Shown here: positions 22,545-29,555 of the stretch, one piece after another
Numbering within the stretch: position 1 is the first letter of the stretch
How the letters are laid out: every line of letters begins with the position of its first letter
NCBI GenBank assembly: GCA_024401275.1
Contig: JAKSLJ010000024.1
Coordinates: 1-48,874 of the forward strand
Direction of reading: 5' to 3'
Length of the DNA stretch: 48,874 bases
From: Bacteroidaceae bacterium
GTDB lineage: Bacteria > Bacteroidota > Bacteroidia > Bacteroidales > Bacteroidaceae
Program-made: the position numbers and the translations under genes
Notes under the pieces: model-generated
Told to the model about the DNA's origin: nothing
Seen by the model: the letters and a program-made list of their open reading frames with translations, nothing else
Database searches by the model: none

Positions 22545-23387
22545 TTATGCCATATTGTATGCGTCTACAACTTCTTGCATTCTTTCCTGTGCATCAGGCA
22601 TACCTCGTAGGTATTCTGCTACAAGTCCTATAAGGGTCGAATGCCAGAGTTCTGACCAGTCGCCATGTAGGTCCTGTATCTTTAGGAAATAAGAAGGGCC
22701 GATGTGGTATGCGCTGTTTAATCCAGGAATCTGCTCGATGGCTGCGTTTATCGCATTCATCTTCGACAAGGCGACATCTTTCAAATTGTCAATATTGCCA
22801 TCCCACATGTCAATGCGAGACACGGCTGTAACCTCTTTGAAAGCGAAGCGACGACGCATAGAGTAATCCATAGGAACTGCGCTGTGGTCAATTTCGTTCA
22901 TCGTACCGATGATAAAGACATTCTCAGGAACGAAGAAGCCGTCTTTGAACTCACCTTCTTCATCAAGATATTGATAACGTGTTCTCACCTTGCCTTCAAC
23001 ACCGCGGAGAGCAGGTTCAATAGCATAAACCAGTTCACCAAACACTTCTGTCAGGTTGCAATGGTTGATATTGTCGATGATGAATACATAGTTCTGCTCT
23101 GGGTCATTCAGAGCCTTCTTGCAGAACGCCTTGAATGGACCATCCTTGCGTTCTGAACCGATATTACCCTTGACATCTCTCACAGGACGCAGTCCCTCCA
23201 TGAAGTCCTCATAACAGGTTGAGGGAGTAAAGACCATCAACTCCCAATGCGGATGGTTGAGTTTGTCGGTGTCGCCTGTTATTGCCTCTGCAAGTTCCTT
23301 TGCGAGAAGTGTCTTACCTGTGCCTATTGCACCATTGAGAATCACATTGCGTGATGTAAGTACGAAAGATTTGAAATAATCAACCAT
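22545..23387 (-). CDS. McrB-like AAA ATPase lacking DNA-binding region, array gene
   Basis: The 280-residue protein is essentially a bare McrB-type AAA+ domain. Walker A is [15 protein letters not shown] (Gly19-Thr26), and the McrB signature FIIGTMNEIDHSAVPMD with Asn164 and Asp167 is present. The Walker B segment reads VFIIDNINHCNLTEVFGEL, so the catalytic Glu expected after Asp105 is Asn106. This suggests it binds but hardly hydrolyses nucleotide and may work as a regulatory subunit with the full McrB encoded next to it. It carries its own module (copy 8) in front. It could alternatively be a separate MoxR-like ATPase, but the close match to McrB favours a paralogue. Confidence 0.82.
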   Translation of the reverse strand: MVDYFKSFVLTSRNVILNGAIGTGKTLLAKELAEAITGDTDKLNHPHWELMVFTPSTCYEDFMEGLRPVRDVKGNIGSERKDGPFKAFCKKALNDPEQNYVFIIDNINHCNLTEVFGELVYAIEPALRGVEGKVRTRYQYLDEEGEFKDGFFVPENVFIIGTMNEIDHSAVPMDYSMRRRFAFKEVTAVSRIDMWDGNIDNLKDVALSKMNAINAAIEQIPGLNSAYHIGPSYFLKIQDLHGDWSELWHSTLIGLVAEYLRGMPDAQERMQEVVDAYNMA

Positions 23388-23410
23388 GGTATATTGTCTT
23401 TTGTTTGTTT

Positions 23411-23463
23411 TTGATTATGTGTGTAATATAGTAATGTTCGGTTCAGATTTCAATTAGTCGGAC
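23411..23463 (-). repeat. Array module copy 8 (before the McrB-like gene)
   Basis: On the minus strand: AAATATGTCCGACTA, ATTGAAATCTGAACCGAAC, ATTACTATATTACACACA, TAATCAAAAAC. ATTG and TATATTA are 20 nt apart. Confidence 0.8.
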
Positions 23464-23470
23464 ATATTTG

Positions 23471-23522
23471 CCTTTCCCCCCCCACCACAACTATCTCTGC
23501 AATGTAGAGGTTGTTTTTACAT
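23471..23522 (-). repeat. GTTGTGGTGGGG repeat, copy 2
   Basis: On the minus strand: GTAAAAACAACCTCTACATT, GCAGAGATAGTTGTGGTGGG, GGGGGAAAGG. It starts about 13 nt after the stop of the 194-residue gene and is followed by module copy 8. Compared with copy 1, the sequence is conserved better than the stem. Confidence 0.8.
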
Positions 23523-23534
23523 GTCTATTTCAGT

Positions 23535-24119
23535 TTACTCTTCACATCCGCCAATCTCAATGTTGTCCCTATAGCGTTCAATCTCGTTGAAGCCGCAGGC
23601 AAGGTCTTTTTCGTCGCAGTACTCTTGGATTTTCTCAATGGTGTCATATTCATCAGAGAGTTTGTACTGCTTGCGGATATGGGCGAGTGCTTCTTCTTCG
23701 GTGATGAAATAGACATCGTCTTCATCTTCCTCTGTCCATACACGATAGTTCTCAGGGAAGTACTTACGCTCAAAGTCGCTTGTCTGAGGTTCCCAATCCT
23801 CAGAGCATTCAATGAAGTAATAGATCTTTGCTTCTTTATCTCCGAGTTGTGCAAGAACATCAGCAACAATGTGGATTTCTTCCCAAGGATATGCCTGAGT
23901 GAAGAACAGAACGCTCACACCGTCACGCTCTTCAACTCGTGCGCCAGTATACCATTCTGCACGATAAGCATATTCATACTCGTCCATGTCAACCTCCAAT
24001 CCGAGGTTCTCGATAGACTTCACCATCCAGCCTTCGCCACGGTTGATGGCATCAGCAACTTGCTCGAGGACTTCCTTCTTGCCCTCAATAGCATACTTTG
24101 TAAAACAGTAATTTGCCAT
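23535..24119 (-). CDS. Small acidic protein with ferredoxin-like N-terminus, array gene
   Basis: The 194-residue product begins MANYCFTKYAIEGKKEVLEQ. The pattern (MAN, aromatic, YAxxG, KEExL, then IN) matches the start of the 298-residue leucine-rich array protein, so both probably share an N-terminal fold of the YubB/DUF1281 kind. The rest is very acidic (WTEEDEDDVYFITEEEAL, YDTIEKIQEYCDEKDL). There is no signal peptide. It is preceded by module copy 9 and followed by a GTTGTGGTGGGG repeat. DNA-mimic or immunity roles would be compatible with the acidity, but nothing proves them. Confidence 0.7.
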   Translation of the reverse strand: MANYCFTKYAIEGKKEVLEQVADAINRGEGWMVKSIENLGLEVDMDEYEYAYRAEWYTGARVEERDGVSVLFFTQAYPWEEIHIVADVLAQLGDKEAKIYYFIECSEDWEPQTSDFERKYFPENYRVWTEEDEDDVYFITEEEALAHIRKQYKLSDEYDTIEKIQEYCDEKDLACGFNEIERYRDNIEIGGCEE

Positions 24120-24139
24120 AATATCTAATTTTTTTCTTT

Positions 24140-24195
24140 ACGCGTTTAATATAGTACTTGTTTGCTCAAAATTCCATATTTGGGGTGACTTTTTT
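24140..24195 (-). repeat. Array module copy 9 (before the 194-residue gene)
   Basis: On the minus strand: AAAAAAGTCACCCCAAAT, ATGGAATTTTGAGC, AAACAAGTACTATATTAAAC, GCG. ATGG (for ATTG) and TATATTA are 20 nt apart. This is the copy farthest from xerD. Confidence 0.85.
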
Positions 24196-24206
24196 CTCCC
24201 GTCCCA

Positions 24207-24404
24207 TTATAATTCCGTGATAATCCAGTTGCCGGCAGAATCATAACGGTCTGCGCGTGAAGAGAATCCGGCACGACACAATGCCTCCCTTACCTCTGAA
24301 GGACGGGGAGTTCCTGTGCTGGATGTGATGACCTGAAGCATGTATCCCTTGGGAATACCTGCATCGACAAAATCTCGTGGGGCTTGTAAAAGAAGTGTTC
24401 GCAT
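24207..24404 (-). CDS. Small unknown protein at the far end of the array
   Basis: The ATG at 24404 is chosen because the longer frame upstream runs through the -7 box and the kinase terminator. The 65-residue product (MRTLLLQAPRDFVDAGIPKG, ending WIITEL) has no signal or membrane segment. It looks like a short conserved Bacteroidales hypothetical protein with a small alpha/beta fold. A TATCTTTG box at 24424-24431 (minus strand) matches the canonical -7 element, unlike the array modules, so this gene may be the boundary gene rather than a true array member. Confidence 0.65.
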   Translation of the reverse strand: MRTLLLQAPRDFVDAGIPKGYMLQVITSSTGTPRPSEVREALCRAGFSSRADRYDSAGNWIITEL

Positions 24405-24423
24405 AGTATTGTTTTGACGCGGC

Positions 24424-24431
24424 AAAGATAA
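24424..24431 (-). promoter_or_regulatory. -7 element of the 65-residue gene
   Basis: TATCTTTG on the minus strand, 19 nt before the ATG at 24404. A TTTG lies only 12 nt upstream of the box, too close for the standard spacing. Confidence 0.45.
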
Positions 24432-24506
24432 GCAATAATTAGCAAATATGCTTGTTCCATTTTGTTCCAATTTCGGTTGGGGGGCGCTTTTCCTTTGTAA
24501 TGGCAT

Positions 24507-24539
24507 AAAAAAGCCCGACATTCGTGGGGAGATGTCGGG
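24507..24539 (-). terminator. Intrinsic terminator of the kinase gene
   Basis: On the minus strand the stem CCCGACAT / ATGTCGGG (24532-24539 with 24514-24521) is followed by a C and a run of T. It begins about 37 nt after the kinase stop codon and insulates the array from the kinase operon. Confidence 0.8.
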
Positions 24540-24575
24540 GGAATTGGTGTCGTGAGGGCACGGCACCTCCATGGT

Positions 24576-26372
24576 TTATTGCATAGCTACAATCTTGAAC
24601 TTCCGCCATACGGGATGTTTGCGGTAGGCGGGGATGCTTTGGGTAGGGACATGGAGCGTGCCGTAGTGGGTGAAGGTGTCATCGCTGATGTCCTGCGGGG
24701 TAGGGCGGTGGTTGTAGATGTCGGCAAGGGCGTCGCAGCCTTGGAATGAAGGGCCGATGTTTATGCAGGTTGAAGGAATGGATATAGAGGAGAGTGAGGT
24801 GCATCCTTTGAAGACGTACCAGCTGATCTGCTTCACGCCTTCGGGCAGCTTGATGCTCTCCAAGGAGGTGCAGCCACAGAATGCCGCGTTTGGCAGTTCC
24901 GGTGTGGAAGGCGGTATATTGACGCTTTTGAGGGACGTGCAGTCCTGAAAGACATTGGAATCAAGATGGATTACGCTGCTAGGAATGGTGATGTGGGTGA
25001 GCTGGCGGCAACCTTGGAATGCGCAGTTGTAAACGCGCATTATACTGTCGGGAATGGTGTATTCGCCTTTCTTTGTTGCGGGGCATTGGCGGAGTATCTT
25101 GCCCTCGTTGGAGAAGAGAACGCTGTCCTTGACAAATAGCCAAGGATTTGTCTTGTTGACGATGAAGGTGTCCAATGACTCGCATGAGGCAAAGGCTCCG
25201 TTGCCTACGCTGCGCACGTTTCCCGCGAAGTAAACAGACTTAAGTGACGGACAATTGAAGAATGCGTTGTTTCCGATTTCGTGCATCCAAGAGTTGAATT
25301 CTATGTTCCTGATGTCCTTTTGCCCAGAGAAAGCTTTCTCGTTTATGGCTATGACGTTGTATGTGCGAGTGTGGAACGTAACTTGTTCTGGGAATCTAAG
25401 CATGCTGTCCTTTACAACTTCTGCGTCAGCATTTGTTATCATTACGCCGTTGACACCATGATAGTCATACACCTTATAGCTGAAACCGTCAACCGTGAAT
25501 TTTTCTGCGTACCAGAACCGATAGAAACTTATGCTACAGATAACAAGGATTAGGGTTGCAGCTACGCTGGTGGCTGTTATTTGCCAGACATTTGTCTTCT
25601 TGCTATTGTAGAATGCGTCGGTGTCTTCAATAATCTGTTGTGCATTGGAATAGCGGTTTTCAATGTCCTCTTGTGTACATTTATTAATAATACGACGAAG
25701 AGGCTTAGGTAGTCGCACTCCGCTTTTTGCAACTATATGCTGAACAATAATGCCGAAGGAATAGATGTCTGAAGCGGCACAGAGGGCATTAGTGTTTCCG
25801 CTTTTCAGTTCAGGCGCAGCAAAAGACGTGGTTTTTCCGAGCGACGAAACCCAATCGTCGCTGCAACTGTAGCCGAAATCTATGATGCGGACATTGTCTG
25901 AACGGCGCGTGATGATGATGTTTTGCGGCTTAAGGTCAAGATGGATAATGCCGGCTGAATGCAGGTCGCAAAGAGCTTCTAGCATCTGATAGATGAAGCG
26001 TCTAAGGTTAGCTTTGTTGCGGAAATAGTCTGGAGACTGTTCTAATCTTGTCTCGAGTGTGTCGCCATCTATGTAGTTTAGGGTTATGGAAAGGTGCTCG
26101 CCGTCATTGTTGAACGAACGATAGCGTGGAAAATAATCTGAGGAAAGTTCAGATCCGATGCTGTATTCCTTGATGAAACTGTTGCGCATACGCTTGTCTG
26201 CATACAGCTCTGGACGGAGTTGCTTGATGAAGAGTCGCTGCCCGCCATGTTCAGCATCGTATGCCTCCCATGCCAGACAGGTGCTGCTGTCGTATTTTTC
26301 CAGTCGCATGGCATCAACTCCCTCGTAAGGAAGTTCCTGCGATGGTATCATTTCGCTAGAGCCAATTGACAT
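24576..26372 (-). CDS. Membrane Ser/Thr kinase with BspA-like leucine-rich ectodomain
   Basis: The 598-residue protein has a Hanks-type kinase domain (about residues 20-255) with Lys50 (LFIKQL), catalytic HLDLKPQN (Asp146), DFG (Asp165) and an APE-like AAPELKS. The Gly-rich loop is not obvious. A single membrane helix follows (about 263-288). The C-terminal ~310 residues are BspA/LRR_5 leucine-rich repeats (CPSLKSVYFAGNVRSVGNGAF, CTSLESIKLPEGVKQISWYV) and would lie outside the cytoplasmic membrane. This is a receptor-like layout: an extracytoplasmic recognition domain coupled to a cytoplasmic kinase. The gene follows an unknown 187-residue gene and the htpX-lemA pair on the same strand, and ends in an intrinsic terminator. 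Ligand and substrates are unknown. Confidence 0.88.
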   Translation of the reverse strand: MSIGSSEMIPSQELPYEGVDAMRLEKYDSSTCLAWEAYDAEHGGQRLFIKQLRPELYADKRMRNSFIKEYSIGSELSSDYFPRYRSFNNDGEHLSITLNYIDGDTLETRLEQSPDYFRNKANLRRFIYQMLEALCDLHSAGIIHLDLKPQNIIITRRSDNVRIIDFGYSCSDDWVSSLGKTTSFAAPELKSGNTNALCAASDIYSFGIIVQHIVAKSGVRLPKPLRRIINKCTQEDIENRYSNAQQIIEDTDAFYNSKKTNVWQITATSVAATLILVICSISFYRFWYAEKFTVDGFSYKVYDYHGVNGVMITNADAEVVKDSMLRFPEQVTFHTRTYNVIAINEKAFSGQKDIRNIEFNSWMHEIGNNAFFNCPSLKSVYFAGNVRSVGNGAFASCESLDTFIVNKTNPWLFVKDSVLFSNEGKILRQCPATKKGEYTIPDSIMRVYNCAFQGCRQLTHITIPSSVIHLDSNVFQDCTSLKSVNIPPSTPELPNAAFCGCTSLESIKLPEGVKQISWYVFKGCTSLSSISIPSTCINIGPSFQGCDALADIYNHRPTPQDISDDTFTHYGTLHVPTQSIPAYRKHPVWRKFKIVAMQ

Positions 26373-26419
26373 TGTTTTTTTGTTAATTGAAAAATGCTGC
26401 GCCTGAGCTCTTTTTACTT

Positions 26420-26983
26420 TTAATTTATCACTTTTACGTTTATTCCGCCATTCTTACCGCAAACATAGCTCATGGTAGGGATGCCTGGTCGAAGTAATCT
26501 GTTGCAGTAGAGTGGCATTCCTGAGACAAATTGGCTGCAATAGAAGGTGTCGTCTTTTTGGAGCTTGCTGTTATGCGACTCCAGAACGCGGAAAGTTTCT
26601 GTGCCGATATATTCAAGTGTGACTTTGCGGTCTGGACTCCACGTTACATGGATTTGATTTCCTATGCTTAGCGTGGACGATAGAAGGATGTTTTGTTCGC
26701 CCAATAGCTCGCTGGAAGACTCATCAGAACTGCCTTTCGCGTTGCTGAAATCAGTGAAGTCTGCATAGCCGACAAGTCTGGAAAGGATATTAAGCGTGTT
26801 CTGCGACACACCGCCTTCCTTCTCTTGATAGCCCCAAAAGCGACGGAGTGTAGTGGCTGAAACCATGTTCTTGGTATATGTGAATACAATCTCTGCAAGC
26901 ATGTCAAAATGCCTGCGCGTCTGCATCTTGTAGCCAATAAAGGTTTCTACTTTTTCTTGCAAAAGTATATAGTCATTCTGCAT
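26420..26983 (-). CDS. Unknown protein preceding the kinase gene
   Basis: The 187-residue product is soluble. The N-terminal ~80 residues (TRRHFDMLAEIVFTYTKNMV, SATTLRRFWGYQEKEGGVSQ) look like a helix-turn-helix or helical domain. The C-terminal half is beta-rich (HVTWSPDRKVTLEYIGTETF) and contains several Cys. The gene is 12 bp downstream of the protease gene and 47 bp upstream of the kinase gene, so it is part of the same operon. It may be a regulator or a substrate of the kinase; this is inference from position. Confidence 0.7.
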   Translation of the reverse strand: MQNDYILLQEKVETFIGYKMQTRRHFDMLAEIVFTYTKNMVSATTLRRFWGYQEKEGGVSQNTLNILSRLVGYADFTDFSNAKGSSDESSSELLGEQNILLSSTLSIGNQIHVTWSPDRKVTLEYIGTETFRVLESHNSKLQKDDTFYCSQFVSGMPLYCNRLLRPGIPTMSYVCGKNGGINVKVIN

Positions 26984-26995
26984 TGGGGCAATAGT

Positions 26996-28015
26996 TTAGA
27001 ATTGTTCGAGGATCTCTATTCTGTTTTTGATGTCGGGATGAGTGGCGAACATGCTGGAGAAGAAACTTGAACCGTTGAGACTTTGCGGATGTGCGATGAA
27101 GAGCTGGGCAATGTCGTCGCGCTTACAGCCTTGAAGTCCAGGATTGTCGGAAATCTTGCGGAGTGCTGAGGCGAGTGCTAGCGGATTGCGTGTAAGCTCT
27201 GCGCCGCCGGCATCTGCCATATACTCGCGTTTGCGGGAAATTGCGAAACGGGTGGCGAGCATAAATACGTAGGCAATGGCTATGCAGACCAAGCCGATGA
27301 TTAGAGCTACTATTATGGCAACACCGCCGTTCTTGTTGTTTCGGTTTTCGCTGCTGAAACTGCTGATGCGGCGGCCGCTGTCGCCATACCATAGGACGCG
27401 CTTGAAAATTTCCCAGATGAGAGAGAGGGCTGTGGAAACGATTCCTACGAAAATGATGGATGTGATGAGAAGTCGGGTGTCGCGGTTTCTGATATGAGTG
27501 AGCTCGTGTGCAACGACACCGGCAAGTTCCTCGTCGTCAAGAACTTCTATTATTCCTGAAGTAAGCGTAACGGCATAACTGCCATCGTCTATGCCGGAAG
27601 CAAATGCATTGAGTTGCGGATCACGAACTACATAAAGCTTTGGCATCTTCATGCCGCAGCTTATGCAGAGATTCTCCACAATATTGTAAACTCTTTTGTT
27701 CTCTCTTCGTTCCAAAGGCTCTGCGCCAGTGGCAGCGCGTACTATTGATGCGTTGAAGAAGTAGGCTATCGTAAACCAAATGCCTACACCTCCCACTACC
27801 CACGGCAGGGTAGCGAGAAACTGGTTGCCAACGGCATTGAAGTCAACCTGGGCAACGTATTCGCCATATTGGTCGTAGTAGCCATCGGTAAGACTACTCA
27901 TGATGGTGAGGAACATCCATATCATTCCCAGTATGATACAAGGAAAAGAAAGGAGCAACAACACGCTGTACATGTTGTTGCGCCTTATTTGTGTATGAAT
28001 ACCAACGTACTGCAT
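26996..28015 (-). CDS. htpX: M48-family membrane metalloprotease (HtpX-like)
   Basis: The 339-residue protein has N-terminal membrane helices (about 17-42 and 72-92) and the zinc motif HELTH (His170, Glu171, His174 in GVVAHELTHIRNRD). Further membrane helices follow (about 181-205 and 230-258), then the third ligand Glu in SRKREYMADAGGAELT. HtpX proteases degrade misfolded membrane proteins. The start codon overlaps the stop of lemA (TAATG), so the two are translationally coupled; LemA-M48 pairing is common in bacteria. Assignment to M48 is firm; the gene symbol is by similarity. Confidence 0.88.
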   Translation of the reverse strand: MQYVGIHTQIRRNNMYSVLLLLSFPCIILGMIWMFLTIMSSLTDGYYDQYGEYVAQVDFNAVGNQFLATLPWVVGGVGIWFTIAYFFNASIVRAATGAEPLERRENKRVYNIVENLCISCGMKMPKLYVVRDPQLNAFASGIDDGSYAVTLTSGIIEVLDDEELAGVVAHELTHIRNRDTRLLITSIIFVGIVSTALSLIWEIFKRVLWYGDSGRRISSFSSENRNNKNGGVAIIVALIIGLVCIAIAYVFMLATRFAISRKREYMADAGGAELTRNPLALASALRKISDNPGLQGCKRDDIAQLFIAHPQSLNGSSFFSSMFATHPDIKNRIEILEQF

Positions 28016-28578
28016 TAGAACTTTACTTCTGGAGCTTTAGTCACTGTAGCACGCTCCTCAGCAGAGATTTCGAACATAGACTCCTTGTGGAAGCCGAATG
28101 AACCTGCGATGAGGTTTGCTGGGAATGACTGCACCTGAGTATTGTAGTCCTTTGTAACAGAGTTGAAGAAACGACGAGCTGCAGCGAGCTTGTTCTCAAT
28201 GTCGGAAAGTTCTTCCTGAAGCTCAAGGAAGTTCTGGTTAGCCTTCAGCTCTGGGTAAGCTTCTACAGAAACCTTAAGGTTTGCGAGAGCCTGACCGAGC
28301 TGTTGCTCTGCCTGAATCTTTTCGTTGATGGAAGTTGCGCCCATAGCAGCTGCGCGAGCCATAGTAACCTTTTCAAGGGTTTCTGATTCGTGAGCCGCAT
28401 AGCCCTTTACGGTTGCTACGAGGTTAGGAATAAGATCGTGACGCTGCTGGAGCTGAACGTCGATGTCTGCGAATGCTTGTTCGCGATTGTTGCGGAGCTT
28501 TACAAGACTGTTGTAAATGCTCACGAGCCAGAGTGCCAATAACACTATGGCTACAATAAGAAAGATGAATGGCATCAT
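28015..28578 (-). CDS. lemA: LemA family protein
   Basis: The 187-residue protein has an N-terminal membrane helix (about residues 3-22) followed by the long helical LemA domain. Hallmarks are LVKLRNNREQAFADIDVQL, RHDLIPNLVATVKGYAAHE and FNSVTKDYNTQVQSFPANLI. LemA proteins are small membrane-anchored proteins of uncertain function, often encoded with M48 proteases or TPM-domain proteins, as here. The gene follows the AraC-type regulator by 29 bp on the same strand and overlaps the protease start. Confidence 0.93.
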   Translation of the reverse strand: MMPFIFLIVAIVLLALWLVSIYNSLVKLRNNREQAFADIDVQLQQRHDLIPNLVATVKGYAAHESETLEKVTMARAAAMGATSINEKIQAEQQLGQALANLKVSVEAYPELKANQNFLELQEELSDIENKLAAARRFFNSVTKDYNTQVQSFPANLIAGSFGFHKESMFEISAEERATVTKAPEVKF

Positions 28579-28607
28579 AGTAGTTTGGTTTTATGGTTTA
28601 TGTTTAT

Positions 28608-29468
28608 TTATTTGTTTCTATATTCGCGTGGAGACATTCCCGTGCGTTCCTTGAAGAATTTGCCGAGGAATGACTGAGAAGGGAAATGAAGTTCTTCGGT
28701 AATCTCCTTGATGGAGCGTGAAGAGTTGCGTAACTGGACGCGAATCTCACGAATGACATAGTTGTCAATCCACTCGTTTGGAGTTCGCTGTGAGACGGCT
28801 TTGATGGTCTCTGAGAGATACTTCGGCGTAATCTTTAGCTGCTCTGCATACCATCCGACGCGGCGCTCTGTCTTGTAATGCTCCTCCACAAGATTGATGA
28901 AGCGGAAGAAGGCGTCGTGAGAGCGGTTGAAGTTTTCTGGATAAGTTGTCTGCTGTCTGCGAATAGCGTTGCTGACAATATAGATGAGCGACATGATGAG
29001 CGTCTGGACAATGTCGTCACGGAAGTAGTTGCTCGTGTCTTCAATCTTCTCTTTTATCAGATTGCAGAAAGTCTGCACATCCTTTATCTCCGCAGGTTCA
29101 AGGTTTACTACTGAGCGCATTCGGGAGAAAAGGAAAAGGCTATTGAGTTCTTTTATGTCGCGAACCAATTCGTCGAAATAGTCTTTCGACCAAATCATTG
29201 CCATTCCTTGCAGGTTTTCTGAAAAACTGAAGTTTGCCGTAACGCGGTCTTTATGGATAATGATGAGGTCGCCAGGCTTGACTGTTCGTTCTTTTGTGTC
29301 AACTGTAAACTCTGCTTCTCCTTGCAGGCAAAGGGCAACAATGATGTGCTCAGAGCGTCGTGGCTCGGAGATAATAGGCAGTTTACTCATATCGCTAAGA
29401 AGGATGAGGTCGTCGCCGATATGTACAGTTCCTTCTATCTTGAGTAGTTCATCAAGGTTTGCTATCAT
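28608..29468 (-). CDS. AraC-family transcriptional regulator
   Basis: The 286-residue protein has an N-terminal cupin-like ligand domain (EAEFTVDTKERTVKPGDLII), a helical middle, and a C-terminal AraC DNA-binding domain with two helix-turn-helix motifs. The second ends in the signature FPSQSFLGKFFKERTGMSPREYR. The effector is unknown. It is the first gene of the araC-lemA-htpX-unknown-kinase run and could control it. A CCC...GGG hairpin sits in its leader at about 29512-29532. Confidence 0.9.
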   Translation of the reverse strand: MIANLDELLKIEGTVHIGDDLILLSDMSKLPIISEPRRSEHIIVALCLQGEAEFTVDTKERTVKPGDLIIIHKDRVTANFSFSENLQGMAMIWSKDYFDELVRDIKELNSLFLFSRMRSVVNLEPAEIKDVQTFCNLIKEKIEDTSNYFRDDIVQTLIMSLIYIVSNAIRRQQTTYPENFNRSHDAFFRFINLVEEHYKTERRVGWYAEQLKITPKYLSETIKAVSQRTPNEWIDNYVIREIRVQLRNSSRSIKEITEELHFPSQSFLGKFFKERTGMSPREYRNK

Positions 29469-29511
29469 GCTGTCTGTCTTTAGGTTTTGGGCTTTTGTTC
29501 TATTCTTTTTT

Positions 29512-29532
29512 GCCCAGCAGAGAACTGCTGGG
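29512..29532 (-). repeat. Leader hairpin of the AraC-type gene
   Basis: On the minus strand CCCAGCAG / CTGCTGGG with a 4-nt loop, about 45 nt before the start codon. It is not followed by a T-run. It belongs to the same structural family as the hairpins before ybeY, coaD, yebC and pheT. Confidence 0.65.
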
Positions 29533-29555
29533 GGATAATCTGGACTTTTGCGTTT

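Noticed and set aside
24405-24572. N-terminal extension of the 65-residue protein to 121 residues
   Set aside because: The extension runs through a canonical -7 box and the kinase terminator and has no protein-like features.
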